A stretch of DNA of 64,000 nt from Phenylobacterium deserti (GTDB lineage Bacteria > Pseudomonadota > Alphaproteobacteria > Caulobacterales > Caulobacteraceae). Under the pieces are notes generated by a model. It was not told the origin of the DNA. It saw only the letters and a program-made list of their open reading frames with translations, and ran no database searches. Location of the stretch: the NCBI GenBank assembly GCA_943332615.1, contig CALQQB010000012.1, positions 18,371 through 82,370 on the forward strand. Direction: 5' to 3'. The translations under genes and the position numbers were made by a program. Below, one piece after another: positions 11,202-18,910 of the stretch (its first letter is position 1; every line of letters begins with the position of its first letter).

Positions 11202-11276
11202 TGCCCAGGCGCGCGGCGGAATAGCGTCTCCGCGCTCCCCGGTGGTCGCCCACCTTTAGTCGCCAGTCACGCGAGA
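11202..11276 (-). promoter_or_regulatory. ZTP/ZMP riboswitch (pfl motif) controlling purH
   Basis: On the minus strand this leader shows the conserved blocks of the pfl riboswitch in order: TGACTGGCG (complement of 11261-11269), CCACCGGGGAGC (complement of 11234-11245) and GCCTGGGCA (complement of 11202-11210). Paired arms flank them as expected for the pseudoknot. The GTG start of purH lies 28 bases downstream with a GAGGAG box between. No terminator stem is visible, so translational control is more likely. purH is a classic target of this class, because ZMP is its substrate. Confidence 0.9.
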
Positions 11277-11308
11277 TGGCGGCGGATTAGGCCCGGCCGC
11301 TCTCCACG

Positions 11309-12964
11309 TCAACGCGCTTGCGCCGCTGGTGCGAGCTTCCACCGCACCCGGGCGCCGGAGTCGGCCCTTCGCTGGCCGCGCATCACCAGCTGCAGGCCGG
11401 GCCCCGGGTTGCGGGGCTCCAGGGCGATGTCCACAGCGTCGTTGCGCAGGGTCCAGCCGCCGGCCTCGCCTTCCCGGCGCAGCAGCACGCTGCGACGGTC
11501 CTGGGAGACCAGGGCGCTGACGCCGGCGTGAAGCTGGAAGCGCAGGGCATAGGGGATGAAATGGCGCCCGTCCGGCCCCTGCACCTTGGCGGTGGGCGTC
11601 AGACGGTCTTCACCTCGCAGCTCGCCGGCCTCCAGGTCCAGGTACAGCCGGCGCTGGTGCATCACGCCGTAGCGGGCGATCCAGCCGCGGTGGGCCAGCT
11701 CCAGCCAGACCGCGCCCGGCGCCTCGTGGCGCTGGGTGTCGATCATCGCCTCGGCCTCCACCAGGCGCGGGCCCAGCACCGCGGCGGCGGAGCCCGACAG
11801 GATCCGCCCATAGGGCCGCTCGCCCACCTGCAGGGTCGAGGCCGTCTGCAGACCCCGGCCGCTGGACGCCTCGATCAAACGCCGCCCGCCCGCCAGCACC
11901 TGGATTGACAGGCATTCCGCCGCCCCCCGCTCGCTCCATGGCCCGATGGGCGGACCGGCGACGTCGGCCACCACCTGCAGCAGGCGCGAGTCCATCCGCT
12001 GGTAGCCATCCAGGCTGGCCGGGGTCGGCCGGTCGCCGGTCTCGTCCTGCGCGCGCGCGGCGGCGACGTAGGAGGGCCGCTGCGGCGTCCCGCCGTGGAA
12101 GGTCGCCAGCCCGCCGTCGGCCAGGGTGTTGAACCGCACCGCCGCCGCCAGCCGGGCGATCGCGCGCTGTACGGCGTCCGGCGCCGCCAGGCCACGCTGA
12201 ACCATCGCCTCGTCCAGGGTCTGCAGGTCGAACAGCAGCTCCAGGCCGAGATCCGCGCGCCGGGTGTGGTGGCCTCCGTCGGCCGCCAGCGCGGCGGGCA
12301 GCTCGCGGCTCAGCTTGATCAAGCCCCGGTCGAGGATGCGCCGGCCCGCCGGCCCGCGCAGGGCCGCGCCCGCCACCGCCGCGCAGGCCGCCCGTTCCGC
12401 CGCACCGGCCCGACCCGTGGCGCCCAGCAGGCTTCGGGCCTGGCGCGCCAGGTCGCGCGCGATGCCGGCCGTCTCGGCCTCGGAGGCGCGCGCGGCGAGG
12501 GCGGGCCCCGCGCAGGCCAGGTTGAACACCCGCCGCGCCATCACCTCCGGCGCCCAGGCAAAGCTATTCCAGCGGCCGAAGATGCGCCGCCACTCCAGCA
12601 TTAGGCGCAGCGCCTCGGCCGCCCCCTCCGGCCCGGCGGCGACCAGGCCGGGCAGCCAGTCGAAGCGGTGCAGCGCCTCGGCGAAGGCGCGGCTCGGGCT
12701 GGGCCGGTCCCAGGGGTCGCCGCCAACGCCCACCGACAGGCTGGCCCCCCTCAGGATGAAGGCACCGGCCAGGATGCGGCGGCCAGCGTCCACGTCCGGC
12801 GGCCGGGCGTCGCGAGCCTGCACGGAGAAACCTTCGGCCCGCGCGCGGCCCGGCAGCCAACGGGACCGCTCGGCGGCGCGCCACTCCTCGGACACCGCGC
12901 GGCCCACGGCGACGCCCAGCGCAAGGACCAGGTGGCGGCCGGGAAGTCGCACTGGCGGGGCCAT
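11309..12964 (-). CDS. Heparinase II/III family protein
   Basis: This 551-residue protein has the two-part layout of the heparinase II/III family. An N-terminal alpha-helical region contains FDWLPGLVAAG and IFGRWNSFAWAPEVMARRVFN. The C-terminal beta-sandwich starts near GYQRMDSRLLQVVADV and continues through AYGV-like strands (WLELAHRGWIARYGVMHQRRLYLD). The ATG at 12964 is chosen because it follows the rpe stop by 14 bases; the open frame extends upstream only as a shadow of rpe. No signal peptide is evident. The rpe-heparinase-purH order is common in Caulobacterales. The natural polysaccharide substrate is unknown. Confidence 0.85.
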   Translation of the reverse strand: MAPPVRLPGRHLVLALGVAVGRAVSEEWRAAERSRWLPGRARAEGFSVQARDARPPDVDAGRRILAGAFILRGASLSVGVGGDPWDRPSPSRAFAEALHRFDWLPGLVAAGPEGAAEALRLMLEWRRIFGRWNSFAWAPEVMARRVFNLACAGPALAARASEAETAGIARDLARQARSLLGATGRAGAAERAACAAVAGAALRGPAGRRILDRGLIKLSRELPAALAADGGHHTRRADLGLELLFDLQTLDEAMVQRGLAAPDAVQRAIARLAAAVRFNTLADGGLATFHGGTPQRPSYVAAARAQDETGDRPTPASLDGYQRMDSRLLQVVADVAGPPIGPWSERGAAECLSIQVLAGGRRLIEASSGRGLQTASTLQVGERPYGRILSGSAAAVLGPRLVEAEAMIDTQRHEAPGAVWLELAHRGWIARYGVMHQRRLYLDLEAGELRGEDRLTPTAKVQGPDGRHFIPYALRFQLHAGVSALVSQDRRSVLLRREGEAGGWTLRNDAVDIALEPRNPGPGLQLVMRGQRRADSGARVRWKLAPAAQAR

Positions 12965-12978
12965 CCGCGCCGCCTCCG

Positions 12979-13638
12979 CTATCCGCGCAGGGCGGCGATA
13001 TTGGCGGCATAATGCTCCGCCCCGCCGCGGAAGACGGCGGTTCCAGCCACCAGGGCGGTGGCCCCGGCGGCGATGCACAGCCTGGCGGTCTCCGGCGTGA
13101 CCCCGCCGTCCACTTCCAGAGGGATGTCGCGGCCCTCGGCGTCGATCATCGCGCGCAACGCCTCGATCTTGCGAAGCTGCGAATGCATGAAGGTCTGGCC
13201 GCCGAAGCCCGGATTGATCGACATCACCAGGATCAGGTCCACCTCGTCCATCATCCACTGGATCACCGAGGGATCGGTCGAAGGGTTGAACACGACGCCC
13301 GCCTTGGCGCCCAGTTTGCGGATCTGCTTGAGGGTGCGGTTCAGGTGGGGCCCGGCCTCGGGATGGACGCTGATGTAGTCGGCGCCGGCCTCGCGGAAGG
13401 CCTCCAGGTAGGGGTCCGCCGGGCTGATCATCAGATGGCAGTCGAATGGGATCTTGGCGTGCGGCCGCAGCGCTCGCACCACGTCCGGCCCGAGGGTGAT
13501 GTTGGGCACGAAGTGGCCGTCCATGACGTCCACGTGAATCCAGTCGGCCCCTGCGGCCTCGACGGCGGCGATCTCCTCGCCCATCCGGGCGAAGTCCGAC
13601 GCGAGGATCGAGGGCGCGATGATGATGGGGCCAGCCAT
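12979..13638 (-). CDS. rpe: Ribulose-phosphate 3-epimerase
   Basis: Rpe interconverts ribulose-5-phosphate and xylulose-5-phosphate in the pentose-phosphate pathway. The 219-residue TIM barrel carries IIAPSILASDF, the metal-binding HVDVMDGHFVPNIT, FDCHLMI, the SVHPEAG strand, LVMSINPGFGGQ and EVDGGVTPETA, covering all signature strands. The ATG at 13638 gives the normal length; an upstream ATG at 13692 would add 18 poorly conserved residues. Transketolase and a transaldolase-type enzyme elsewhere in the window complete the non-oxidative branch. Confidence 0.96.
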   Translation of the reverse strand: MAGPIIIAPSILASDFARMGEEIAAVEAAGADWIHVDVMDGHFVPNITLGPDVVRALRPHAKIPFDCHLMISPADPYLEAFREAGADYISVHPEAGPHLNRTLKQIRKLGAKAGVVFNPSTDPSVIQWMMDEVDLILVMSINPGFGGQTFMHSQLRKIEALRAMIDAEGRDIPLEVDGGVTPETARLCIAAGATALVAGTAVFRGGAEHYAANIAALRG

Positions 13639-13693
13639 GCTTCCGCTTAGCCTGATGCGGCCACTGCTGCCAATCGCGCGTCGCTTTCTCATC

Positions 13694-13736
13694 GTGTCAT
13701 CCCGGTCTCTCGCTGGCGCGAAAGCCGGGATGACAC
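13694..13736. repeat. Palindromic intergenic repeat with 12-bp perfect arms
   Basis: GTGTCATCCCGG at 13694-13705 pairs perfectly with CCGGGATGACAC at 13725-13736 around a 19-base loop containing GCGCGAAAG. The GTCATCCCGG/CCGGGATGAC palindrome with an internal GCGAAAG belongs to a type dispersed in many alphaproteobacterial genomes. Here it sits between the thiolase stop and rpe start and may limit read-through between them. Confidence 0.6.
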
Positions 13737-13750
13737 CACGTGGTGTGGAC

Positions 13751-14893
13751 CTACGGCGCCTCGTTGCCGAAGATCACCGTGCCGGCCGCGGCGAACATAC
13801 CGCCGACGCCCTGGCTGAGGCTGACCTTGGCGCCCTTCACCTGAGCCGCCGCCGTCCCGCGCATCTGCCGCACACTCTCCTGTAACGCGTACATGCCGTA
13901 CATGCCGGAGTGCATGTAGGAGAGCCCGCCGCCGTTGGTGTTCAGCGGCAGCTTGCCGCCGATGGCGGTGTTTCGCTCTCTGACGAAGGCCGCCGCCTCA
14001 CCAGGCTTCACGAAGCCCAGGTCTTCGAGGCCGTACAGCGGCAGGTGGGCGAAGGCGTCGTAGATCATCAGGTGATCGACGTCGGCCGGGGTGAGGCCCG
14101 CCTCCTTGAACGCCTTCGCGCCGGAGATCCTGAACGCCGTGGACGAGTTGAAGTCGTACATCTGCGACACCATCGGCGTCTCGACGCTCTCGCCGGTGCC
14201 CAGGATGTAGACCGGCTTCTGCGGGAAGTCCTTGGCCCGCTCGGCGGACGTCAGGATCAGCGCGCCGCCGCCATCGGTGACCAGGCAGCACATCAGCTTG
14301 GTGAACGGCCAGGCGATCATGTCGGCGTTCAGCACGTCGTCGACGGTGATCGGGTCCTTGAAGCTGGCGCGCGGGTTCAGCGCCGCCCACTCCCGCTGGA
14401 TCACCGCCACGTTGGCCAAGTCTTCCACCGTGTAGCCGTAGGTCTTCAGGTAGCGGAGCACCGGCACCGTGAACATGGTGGGCGGGCCCACCGGGCCGTA
14501 GGGCATCTCGAACTGGCCGGCCAGGCTGGAGGCCGAGCGCGCGAACCCGCCGGCGCCAACGCGGCTGCGGCCGCTTTCGCCGTGGGTGATCAGGATGGTG
14601 GTGGCCAAGCCCTCATTGATCGCGGCGGCGGCATGGCGGACGTGCAGCATGAACGAGCAACCTCCCACCGAGGTGCCGTCCGCATAGGTCGGCTTGATCC
14701 CCAGGTAGTGGGCGAGTTCTACGGGGCTGATCCCGGCGCAGGCCACGCCGTCGATGTCCGACGGCTTGAGGCCGCAGTCGGCCATAGCGTTCAAGGCGGC
14801 GTCGGCATGCAGGCCGATCACCGACACATCGGGGATACGGCCCATCTTCGTGGTTTCGGCGGCGCCGACCACGGCGACTGATTTCGGCTTCAT
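13751..14893 (-). CDS. Thiolase-fold acetyl-CoA acetyltransferase (SCP2-like)
   Basis: This 380-residue protein belongs to the SCP2/nonspecific lipid-transfer-type thiolases. It has VAVVGAAETTKMG at the N-terminus, the nucleophile region GTSVGGCSFMLH with Cys79, a DAFAHLPLYGLEDLG segment, and NTNGGGLSYMHSGMYG near the end with the base His. It lies five bases downstream of a DUF35 zinc-ribbon/OB-fold protein, the usual partner that binds the acyl-CoA, so the two probably form one complex. Such pairs act in side-chain beta-oxidation of branched or steroid-like CoA esters. The exact substrate is unknown. Confidence 0.87.
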   Translation of the reverse strand: MKPKSVAVVGAAETTKMGRIPDVSVIGLHADAALNAMADCGLKPSDIDGVACAGISPVELAHYLGIKPTYADGTSVGGCSFMLHVRHAAAAINEGLATTILITHGESGRSRVGAGGFARSASSLAGQFEMPYGPVGPPTMFTVPVLRYLKTYGYTVEDLANVAVIQREWAALNPRASFKDPITVDDVLNADMIAWPFTKLMCCLVTDGGGALILTSAERAKDFPQKPVYILGTGESVETPMVSQMYDFNSSTAFRISGAKAFKEAGLTPADVDHLMIYDAFAHLPLYGLEDLGFVKPGEAAAFVRERNTAIGGKLPLNTNGGGLSYMHSGMYGMYALQESVRQMRGTAAAQVKGAKVSLSQGVGGMFAAAGTVIFGNEAP

Positions 14894-14898
14894 GAGGT

Positions 14899-15306
14899 TC
14901 AGCCTTTCGCAGGCGCAAAGAGGGGGAGGCTGATGTCGTCGGTCTGCTTGGCGAAGCTGACGGCCAGCGGCATGTCCAGCTGCAACGCCTCGGGCGTCTG
15001 CGCGCAGTCCACGATGTTGGTCATCATGGTCGGGCCCTCGGCCAGCTTCACCACCGCGATGGCGTAAGGTTCGGTTCCCATGTCCGGGCGCGGCCGATGG
15101 TTGATCACATAGGACCAGAGCACCGCCTTGCCGGAAGCCTTGTAGACCTCGACCTCGCGGCAGGCGCACTTCGGGCAGAACGGGCGCGGCGGGAAATAGC
15201 TCTCCTGGCAGGCGGTGCAGCGCTGGAGGCGAAGTTCGCCCTCCTTGCAGCCATCCCAGAAATGGCGGGTCTCGGGTGTTGGGTCAGGCAACATGCGTGG
15301 CGGCAT
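14899..15306 (-). CDS. DUF35 zinc-ribbon/OB-fold partner of thiolase
   Basis: This 135-residue protein has the N-terminal HFWDGCKEGELRLQRCTACQ segment and a four-Cys rubredoxin-like zinc ribbon (CTACQ and CPKCAC). These are followed by an OB fold with the SYVINHRP strand and PYAIAVVKLAEGP. This is the standard DUF35 architecture, which binds acyl-CoA for an adjacent thiolase. The ATG at 15306 is chosen because conservation starts there; an upstream ATG at 15366 would add 20 residues. The gene is followed by the thiolase after five bases, which indicates one operon and probably one complex. Confidence 0.87.
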   Translation of the reverse strand: MPPRMLPDPTPETRHFWDGCKEGELRLQRCTACQESYFPPRPFCPKCACREVEVYKASGKAVLWSYVINHRPRPDMGTEPYAIAVVKLAEGPTMMTNIVDCAQTPEALQLDMPLAVSFAKQTDDISLPLFAPAKG

Positions 15307-15376
15307 CTTTGAAATTCCGTCCCTTCGAAAAATCGGTGTGCTCCCGCCTGTCTTATGGACAGGCAAGTCTTGCTTG

Positions 15377-15414
15377 AAAACCAGGATCCGCCCGTCGAGG
15401 CGGGCGGATCCTGG
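15377..15414 (-). terminator. Rho-independent terminator for the HxlR gene
   Basis: CCAGGATCCGCCCG (15381-15394) and CGGGCGGATCCTGG (15401-15414) form a perfect 14-bp stem with a 6-base loop. On the minus strand the stem is followed by TTTTC. It lies about 130 bases past the HxlR stop. It separates that transcript from the DUF35-thiolase operon, whose start is 70 bases further on. Confidence 0.75.
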
Positions 15415-15541
15415 GGACTGCTAATGGCAGGTGCGCGCAGCAAAGACGAGACAGCCGCGATTGTCACGCGCCGGATTGGCCAATGGTCGAGCGCAGTAAC
15501 CTAAGGAGACGCCTGCGCGCCCGGAATAGCCAGGATGGGGA

Positions 15542-15988
15542 TCAGCCGGCCCGCGCCCGCATCTCGACGTCCCGCGCCCCCACAGCCTCGCCACATTCGG
15601 AACAGGTCAGCACCGGCGTGAAGTCGCAGCCGCACGCCTTGTGCCGGTGGATGAGGGGCGGTCCCGCCTCGCCCGCATAGTGCGCGTCGCCCCAGTGGAC
15701 GATCGCCATCACCACCGGGTGCAGCGCCAGGCCCTTGTCGGTCAGCCGGTATTCGTGGCGCACGGGATGGTCCTGGTAGGCTTCCCGCCGCAGCACGCCC
15801 TCGTCCACCAGCAGCTTCAGGCGCTCGGCGATGACGCTGCGCGAGATACCCAGCCGTCGCTCGAAGTCCTCGAACCGCCGTACGCCGAGAAACAGGTCGC
15901 GCAGGATCATCAAGGTCCAGCGGTCGCCGATCACCGCGATCGAACGTGACATCGAGCAGTCTTGCGCCGCCAGCTCGCTCCATTTCAT
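15542..15988 (-). CDS. HxlR-family transcriptional regulator
   Basis: This 148-residue winged-helix protein has the HxlR signature: MKWSELAAQDCSMSRSIAVI, then GDRWTLMILRDLFLG, the recognition helix region LGISRSVIAERLKLLVDEG, and the wing YRLTDKGLALHPVV. Beyond the usual domain it has a tail with a possible zinc site (HRHKACGCDF and CSECGE, four cysteines plus histidines), common in longer HxlR proteins. It is transcribed divergently from the SDR at 16076 with an 87-base gap, so it probably controls that SDR and the isomerase behind it. Ligand unknown. Confidence 0.87.
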   Translation of the reverse strand: MKWSELAAQDCSMSRSIAVIGDRWTLMILRDLFLGVRRFEDFERRLGISRSVIAERLKLLVDEGVLRREAYQDHPVRHEYRLTDKGLALHPVVMAIVHWGDAHYAGEAGPPLIHRHKACGCDFTPVLTCSECGEAVGARDVEMRARAG

Positions 15989-16075
15989 CCGACAGACTCC
16001 GATTTTCGCAAGGGTCCCATTGACGGGGTTCGGATTCAAGATGCACCATAGTCCAAATTCCGAACGGAGTGTGCG

Positions 16076-16825
16076 ATGGCCGATCCAGAGGCGAAATCCA
16101 GGGGCGTCTGCCTCGTGGTGGGCGTCGGCGATGGCCTGGGCTCGGCGTTGGCCCGCGCCTTCGCCGCCGAGGGCTACGAGGTCTGCATGACCCGTCGCGC
16201 CCGCAACCTCGACGCCCTGGAGGAGGTCGCTCGGTCGATCCGCGCGGCCGGCGGCGCCGCCCGCGCCTATGGGGTCGATGCCCGCGTCGAGGATGAGATG
16301 GTGGCCCTGTTCGCCACGATCGAACGCGACGTCGGCCCGCTGGACGTCGTGGTCTTCAACATCGGCGCAAACGTTCGCTTCGGCATCCGCGAGACCACCG
16401 CCCGCGTCTTCCAAAAAGTCTGGGAGATGGCCTGCTTCGCGGGCTTCCTGGCCGGCCGGGAAGCCGCTCGCGTCATGGTCCCCCGCGGCCACGGGACTAT
16501 CCTGTTCACCGGCGCCACCGCCAGCGTCCGCGGTCGCGACGGCTTCTCCGCATTCGCCTCGGCCAAGCACGGCCTGCGCGCGCTGGCCCAGAGCATGGCC
16601 CGCGAACTGGGCCCGCAAGGAATTCACGTCGCCCACGTGGTTATCGACGGCGCCGTCGATGGCGTCTTCATCCGCAGCAATCGAGACGGCGTGGACGACT
16701 TGCTCGAACGCGACGAGATTCTGCGACCCGAAGACATCGCCCAGGCCTTCGTGGGCCTCAGCCGCCAGCCCCGCTCGGCCTGGACCCACGAACTGGACCT
16801 GCGGCCCTGGAGCGAGACCTGGTGA
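16076..16825 (+). CDS. SDR-fold protein lacking the catalytic Ser and Tyr
   Basis: This 249-residue Rossmann-fold protein follows the short-chain dehydrogenase layout. The cofactor loop is VVGVGDGLGSALARAF in place of TGxxxGIG, the fourth-strand region is FNIGANVRF, and the active-site helix is FSAFASAKHGLRALAQS. Lys164 of YxxxK is present, but the Tyr position is Phe160 and the Ser position thirteen residues earlier is Ala147. A normal SDR hydride transfer is therefore unlikely. The ending HVVIDGAVDGVF is typical of one SDR subfamily. The gene is one base into the downstream isomerase start and diverges from a HxlR regulator. Confidence 0.8.
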   Translation: MADPEAKSRGVCLVVGVGDGLGSALARAFAAEGYEVCMTRRARNLDALEEVARSIRAAGGAARAYGVDARVEDEMVALFATIERDVGPLDVVVFNIGANVRFGIRETTARVFQKVWEMACFAGFLAGREAARVMVPRGHGTILFTGATASVRGRDGFSAFASAKHGLRALAQSMARELGPQGIHVAHVVIDGAVDGVFIRSNRDGVDDLLERDEILRPEDIAQAFVGLSRQPRSAWTHELDLRPWSETW

Positions 16826-17442
16826 TGAGCAAGCCTGCAACGATCGACTTCATCTTCGACTTCGGCAGCCCCAACGCCTACCTGGTCGGTAAGGTGCTGC
16901 CGGAGATCGCCGCGCGCACCGGCGCCACGGTCAACCGCATTCCCTGCCTGCTGGGCGGGATCTTCAAGGCGACCAACAACGCCTCCCCGATGGTGGCGTT
17001 CGGCGATGTGAAGGGCAAGCTGGCCTACGAGGGCCTGGAGACCCGCCGGTTCGTGGCCAAGCATGGCCTCACCGCCTACCGCCAGAACCCCCACTTCCCG
17101 GTCAACACGCTCCTGATCATGCGCGGCCTCGTCGCCGCCCGCCGTCTGGCCGTGGAGGAACCCTATGTCGCCGCGGTCCTCAGCGCGATGTGGGAAGCCG
17201 GCGAGAAGATGGACGACCCCGAGGTCGTCGCCCGCGTGTTGACCGGGGCCGGCCTCGACGCCGCTGCCCTCATCGCCGCCACCCAGGACCCCGAGGTGAA
17301 GGCCGAACTCGTCGCCAACACCGAGGCCGCCGTTGCCCGCGGCGCGTTCGGCATTCCCACTTTCTTCGTCGGGACGGAGATGTTTTTCGGCAAGGACCGT
17401 CTGGGCCAGGTCGAGGAAGAAGCCGCGCGCCAGGGCGGTTGA
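16825..17442 (+). CDS. 2-hydroxychromene-2-carboxylate isomerase family (DsbA fold)
   Basis: This 205-residue protein matches the kappa-class GST/HCCA isomerase family. Evidence is IDFIFDFGSPNAYLVGKVLPEIAARTGA at the N-terminus, with Ser at the position that binds glutathione, NPHFPVNTLLIMRG in the middle, and RGAFGIPTFFVGTEMFFGKDRL near the end with the cis-Pro loop. It acts on glutathione-dependent isomerisations of aromatic breakdown intermediates in known cases. The ATG at 16825 overlaps the SDR stop (TGATG), so translation is coupled. GTG at 16822 is an alternative start. Substrate here unknown. Confidence 0.87.
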   Translation: MSKPATIDFIFDFGSPNAYLVGKVLPEIAARTGATVNRIPCLLGGIFKATNNASPMVAFGDVKGKLAYEGLETRRFVAKHGLTAYRQNPHFPVNTLLIMRGLVAARRLAVEEPYVAAVLSAMWEAGEKMDDPEVVARVLTGAGLDAAALIAATQDPEVKAELVANTEAAVARGAFGIPTFFVGTEMFFGKDRLGQVEEEAARQGG

Positions 17443-17486
17443 CCCCCAGCTCCCGCCCTTCGCCGAGGCAGTCTGTGGTCCCCGAC

Positions 17487-18134
17487 TCAGCCCTTCTTGG
17501 CGCGCACCTGGGCCAGGAGCGTCTGGATTTCCGCGCGGCGGCCCTTGTCGGCGATCTCGCGACCCGGCCGGGCAGGCGCCGCCAACGCCTTGGTCAGGGC
17601 GCGCTCGGCCTCGGCGTACTGGCCCTGCTGGAACAGGAAGTCGCCATAGAAATAGTTCGGGTCGGCGCCGTTCGGATTCGCGGCCAGGGCTTTCTTCAGG
17701 AAGGTGCGGGCCTTTTCCTTGTCGCCGAAGCCCACAGGGAAGCCGGGCACCTGATAGTAGAGCGAACCCAAGGTCGTATAGACGGAGCCATTGAGCGCTG
17801 AGGGGTCGATTTTCTCGGCCCGTTCAAGGCTCGCCTTGGCCTCCTTGGCGAGGCCCAGTGCGCCCAGCCCGCCCTTGGCGCCGGCTTCCGTGCTGAGCGC
17901 GATGCCCATCCAGATCAACGGCTCGGCGCGGTTCGGGAACTGCTTGGCCAAACCCTCTGCCTGGACGGCGATGGCCGCCAGTTGGCCCACCTTGCCCGGG
18001 CCTTGGGTCTCATAGTTCACATGGTCCCAGTTGCGGGCCATAGCGTCGATCCGGGCGTCCAGCGCGGCGGGTTCGGCCAGGGCGGGGCCGGCGAGAAGGG
18101 CGGCAGCGGCGAGGGAGACATAGAGCTTGCGCAT
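17487..18134 (-). CDS. Secreted TPR-repeat protein
   Basis: This 215-residue protein has a signal peptide (residues 1-20, ending in ALA) and tetratricopeptide-like helices. The segments NRAEPLIWMGIALSTEAGA, AKASLERAEKIDPSALNG, TFLKKALAANPNGADPNYFYGDFLF and YAEAERALTKALA show the W/L-G-Y/F-A-P spacing of TPRs. GFGDKEKARTFLKKAL is also seen in the TatT family of periplasmic TPR proteins. It is the last gene of a tightly packed minus-strand operon, 20 bases behind the SDR. It is probably a periplasmic scaffold or binding protein for that pathway. Confidence 0.75.
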   Translation of the reverse strand: MRKLYVSLAAAALLAGPALAEPAALDARIDAMARNWDHVNYETQGPGKVGQLAAIAVQAEGLAKQFPNRAEPLIWMGIALSTEAGAKGGLGALGLAKEAKASLERAEKIDPSALNGSVYTTLGSLYYQVPGFPVGFGDKEKARTFLKKALAANPNGADPNYFYGDFLFQQGQYAEAERALTKALAAPARPGREIADKGRRAEIQTLLAQVRAKKG

Positions 18135-18154
18135 GGGGTCTGTCCTTTTCTGGA

Positions 18155-18910
18155 TCAGGCGAAGAGACGGGAAACCTTGCGGTCGTCGGCGGCCAGCGCA
18201 CGATCGACCAAGGCAGGGAAGAGCGCGTTGAGGCGCACGAAGAAGGCTTCGGGAAAGCCCAGGTAGACGTCGCGCCGGCGCGTGGCGATGGCTTCGACGA
18301 TTTGGGTCGCAACCTTGTCGGGATCGTCCATGGCCGTCTTGGTGATGGCCGCGAACTCCACGACCTTGGCCGAGTTGAACGCGGTCTTCACCGCGCGCGG
18401 GGCGATGTAGGTCACGTCCACGCCCGACCCGGCCAGCTCGCGCCGCAGGGCCTGGCTGAAGGCTCGCAGACCCGCCTTGGAGCTGGAATAGCTGGCGAAG
18501 TGGGCGAAGTTGATCGAGCCGAAGATCGAGCCGATGTTGACGATCTGGCCCCGCCGGCGCGCCCGCATCCCCGGCGCCACGGCCTGGGCCAGCCGCATGG
18601 GCGCCAGCAGGTTGATCGCCAGCGTCCGGCGCAGGCTGTCGGGACTCTCCCCTTCCATCGGGCCGAAATACTGGACGCCCGCCAGATTGATCAGGACGTC
18701 CCAGGGCGACTGGGCCATGGCCGTAGCCAGCGACTCCAGGCCGGCGGGGTCGGCCAGATCGCAGGCGATGTGGCCGATGTTCGGCCGGGCCGGAGCCTGA
18801 CGATCGAGCACGGTGACCTGGGCGCCCTCGGCCATCAGTTTTGACACGATCCGTGTCCCGATCTCGCCGGCGCCGCCGGTGACCGCGATCCTCTGGCCCT
18901 CAAACCGCAT
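18155..18910 (-). CDS. Short-chain dehydrogenase/reductase of the hemolysin-ligase operon
   Basis: This 251-residue SDR has a cofactor motif IAVTGGAGEIGTRIVSKL, NLAGVQYFG after strand four, the catalytic Ser in NIGSIFGSINF and the YSSSK tetrad (SYSSSKAGLRAFSQALRREL). The catalytic set is complete, unlike the SDR at 16076. The C-terminus (PEAFFVRLNALFPALVDRALA) is hydrophobic and may contact membrane or a lipid substrate. The ATG at 18910 overlaps the oxidase gene by 11 bases. It probably reduces or oxidises the product of the neighbouring ligase and oxidase; this is inferred from context. Confidence 0.85.
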   Translation of the reverse strand: MRFEGQRIAVTGGAGEIGTRIVSKLMAEGAQVTVLDRQAPARPNIGHIACDLADPAGLESLATAMAQSPWDVLINLAGVQYFGPMEGESPDSLRRTLAINLLAPMRLAQAVAPGMRARRRGQIVNIGSIFGSINFAHFASYSSSKAGLRAFSQALRRELAGSGVDVTYIAPRAVKTAFNSAKVVEFAAITKTAMDDPDKVATQIVEAIATRRRDVYLGFPEAFFVRLNALFPALVDRALAADDRKVSRLFA

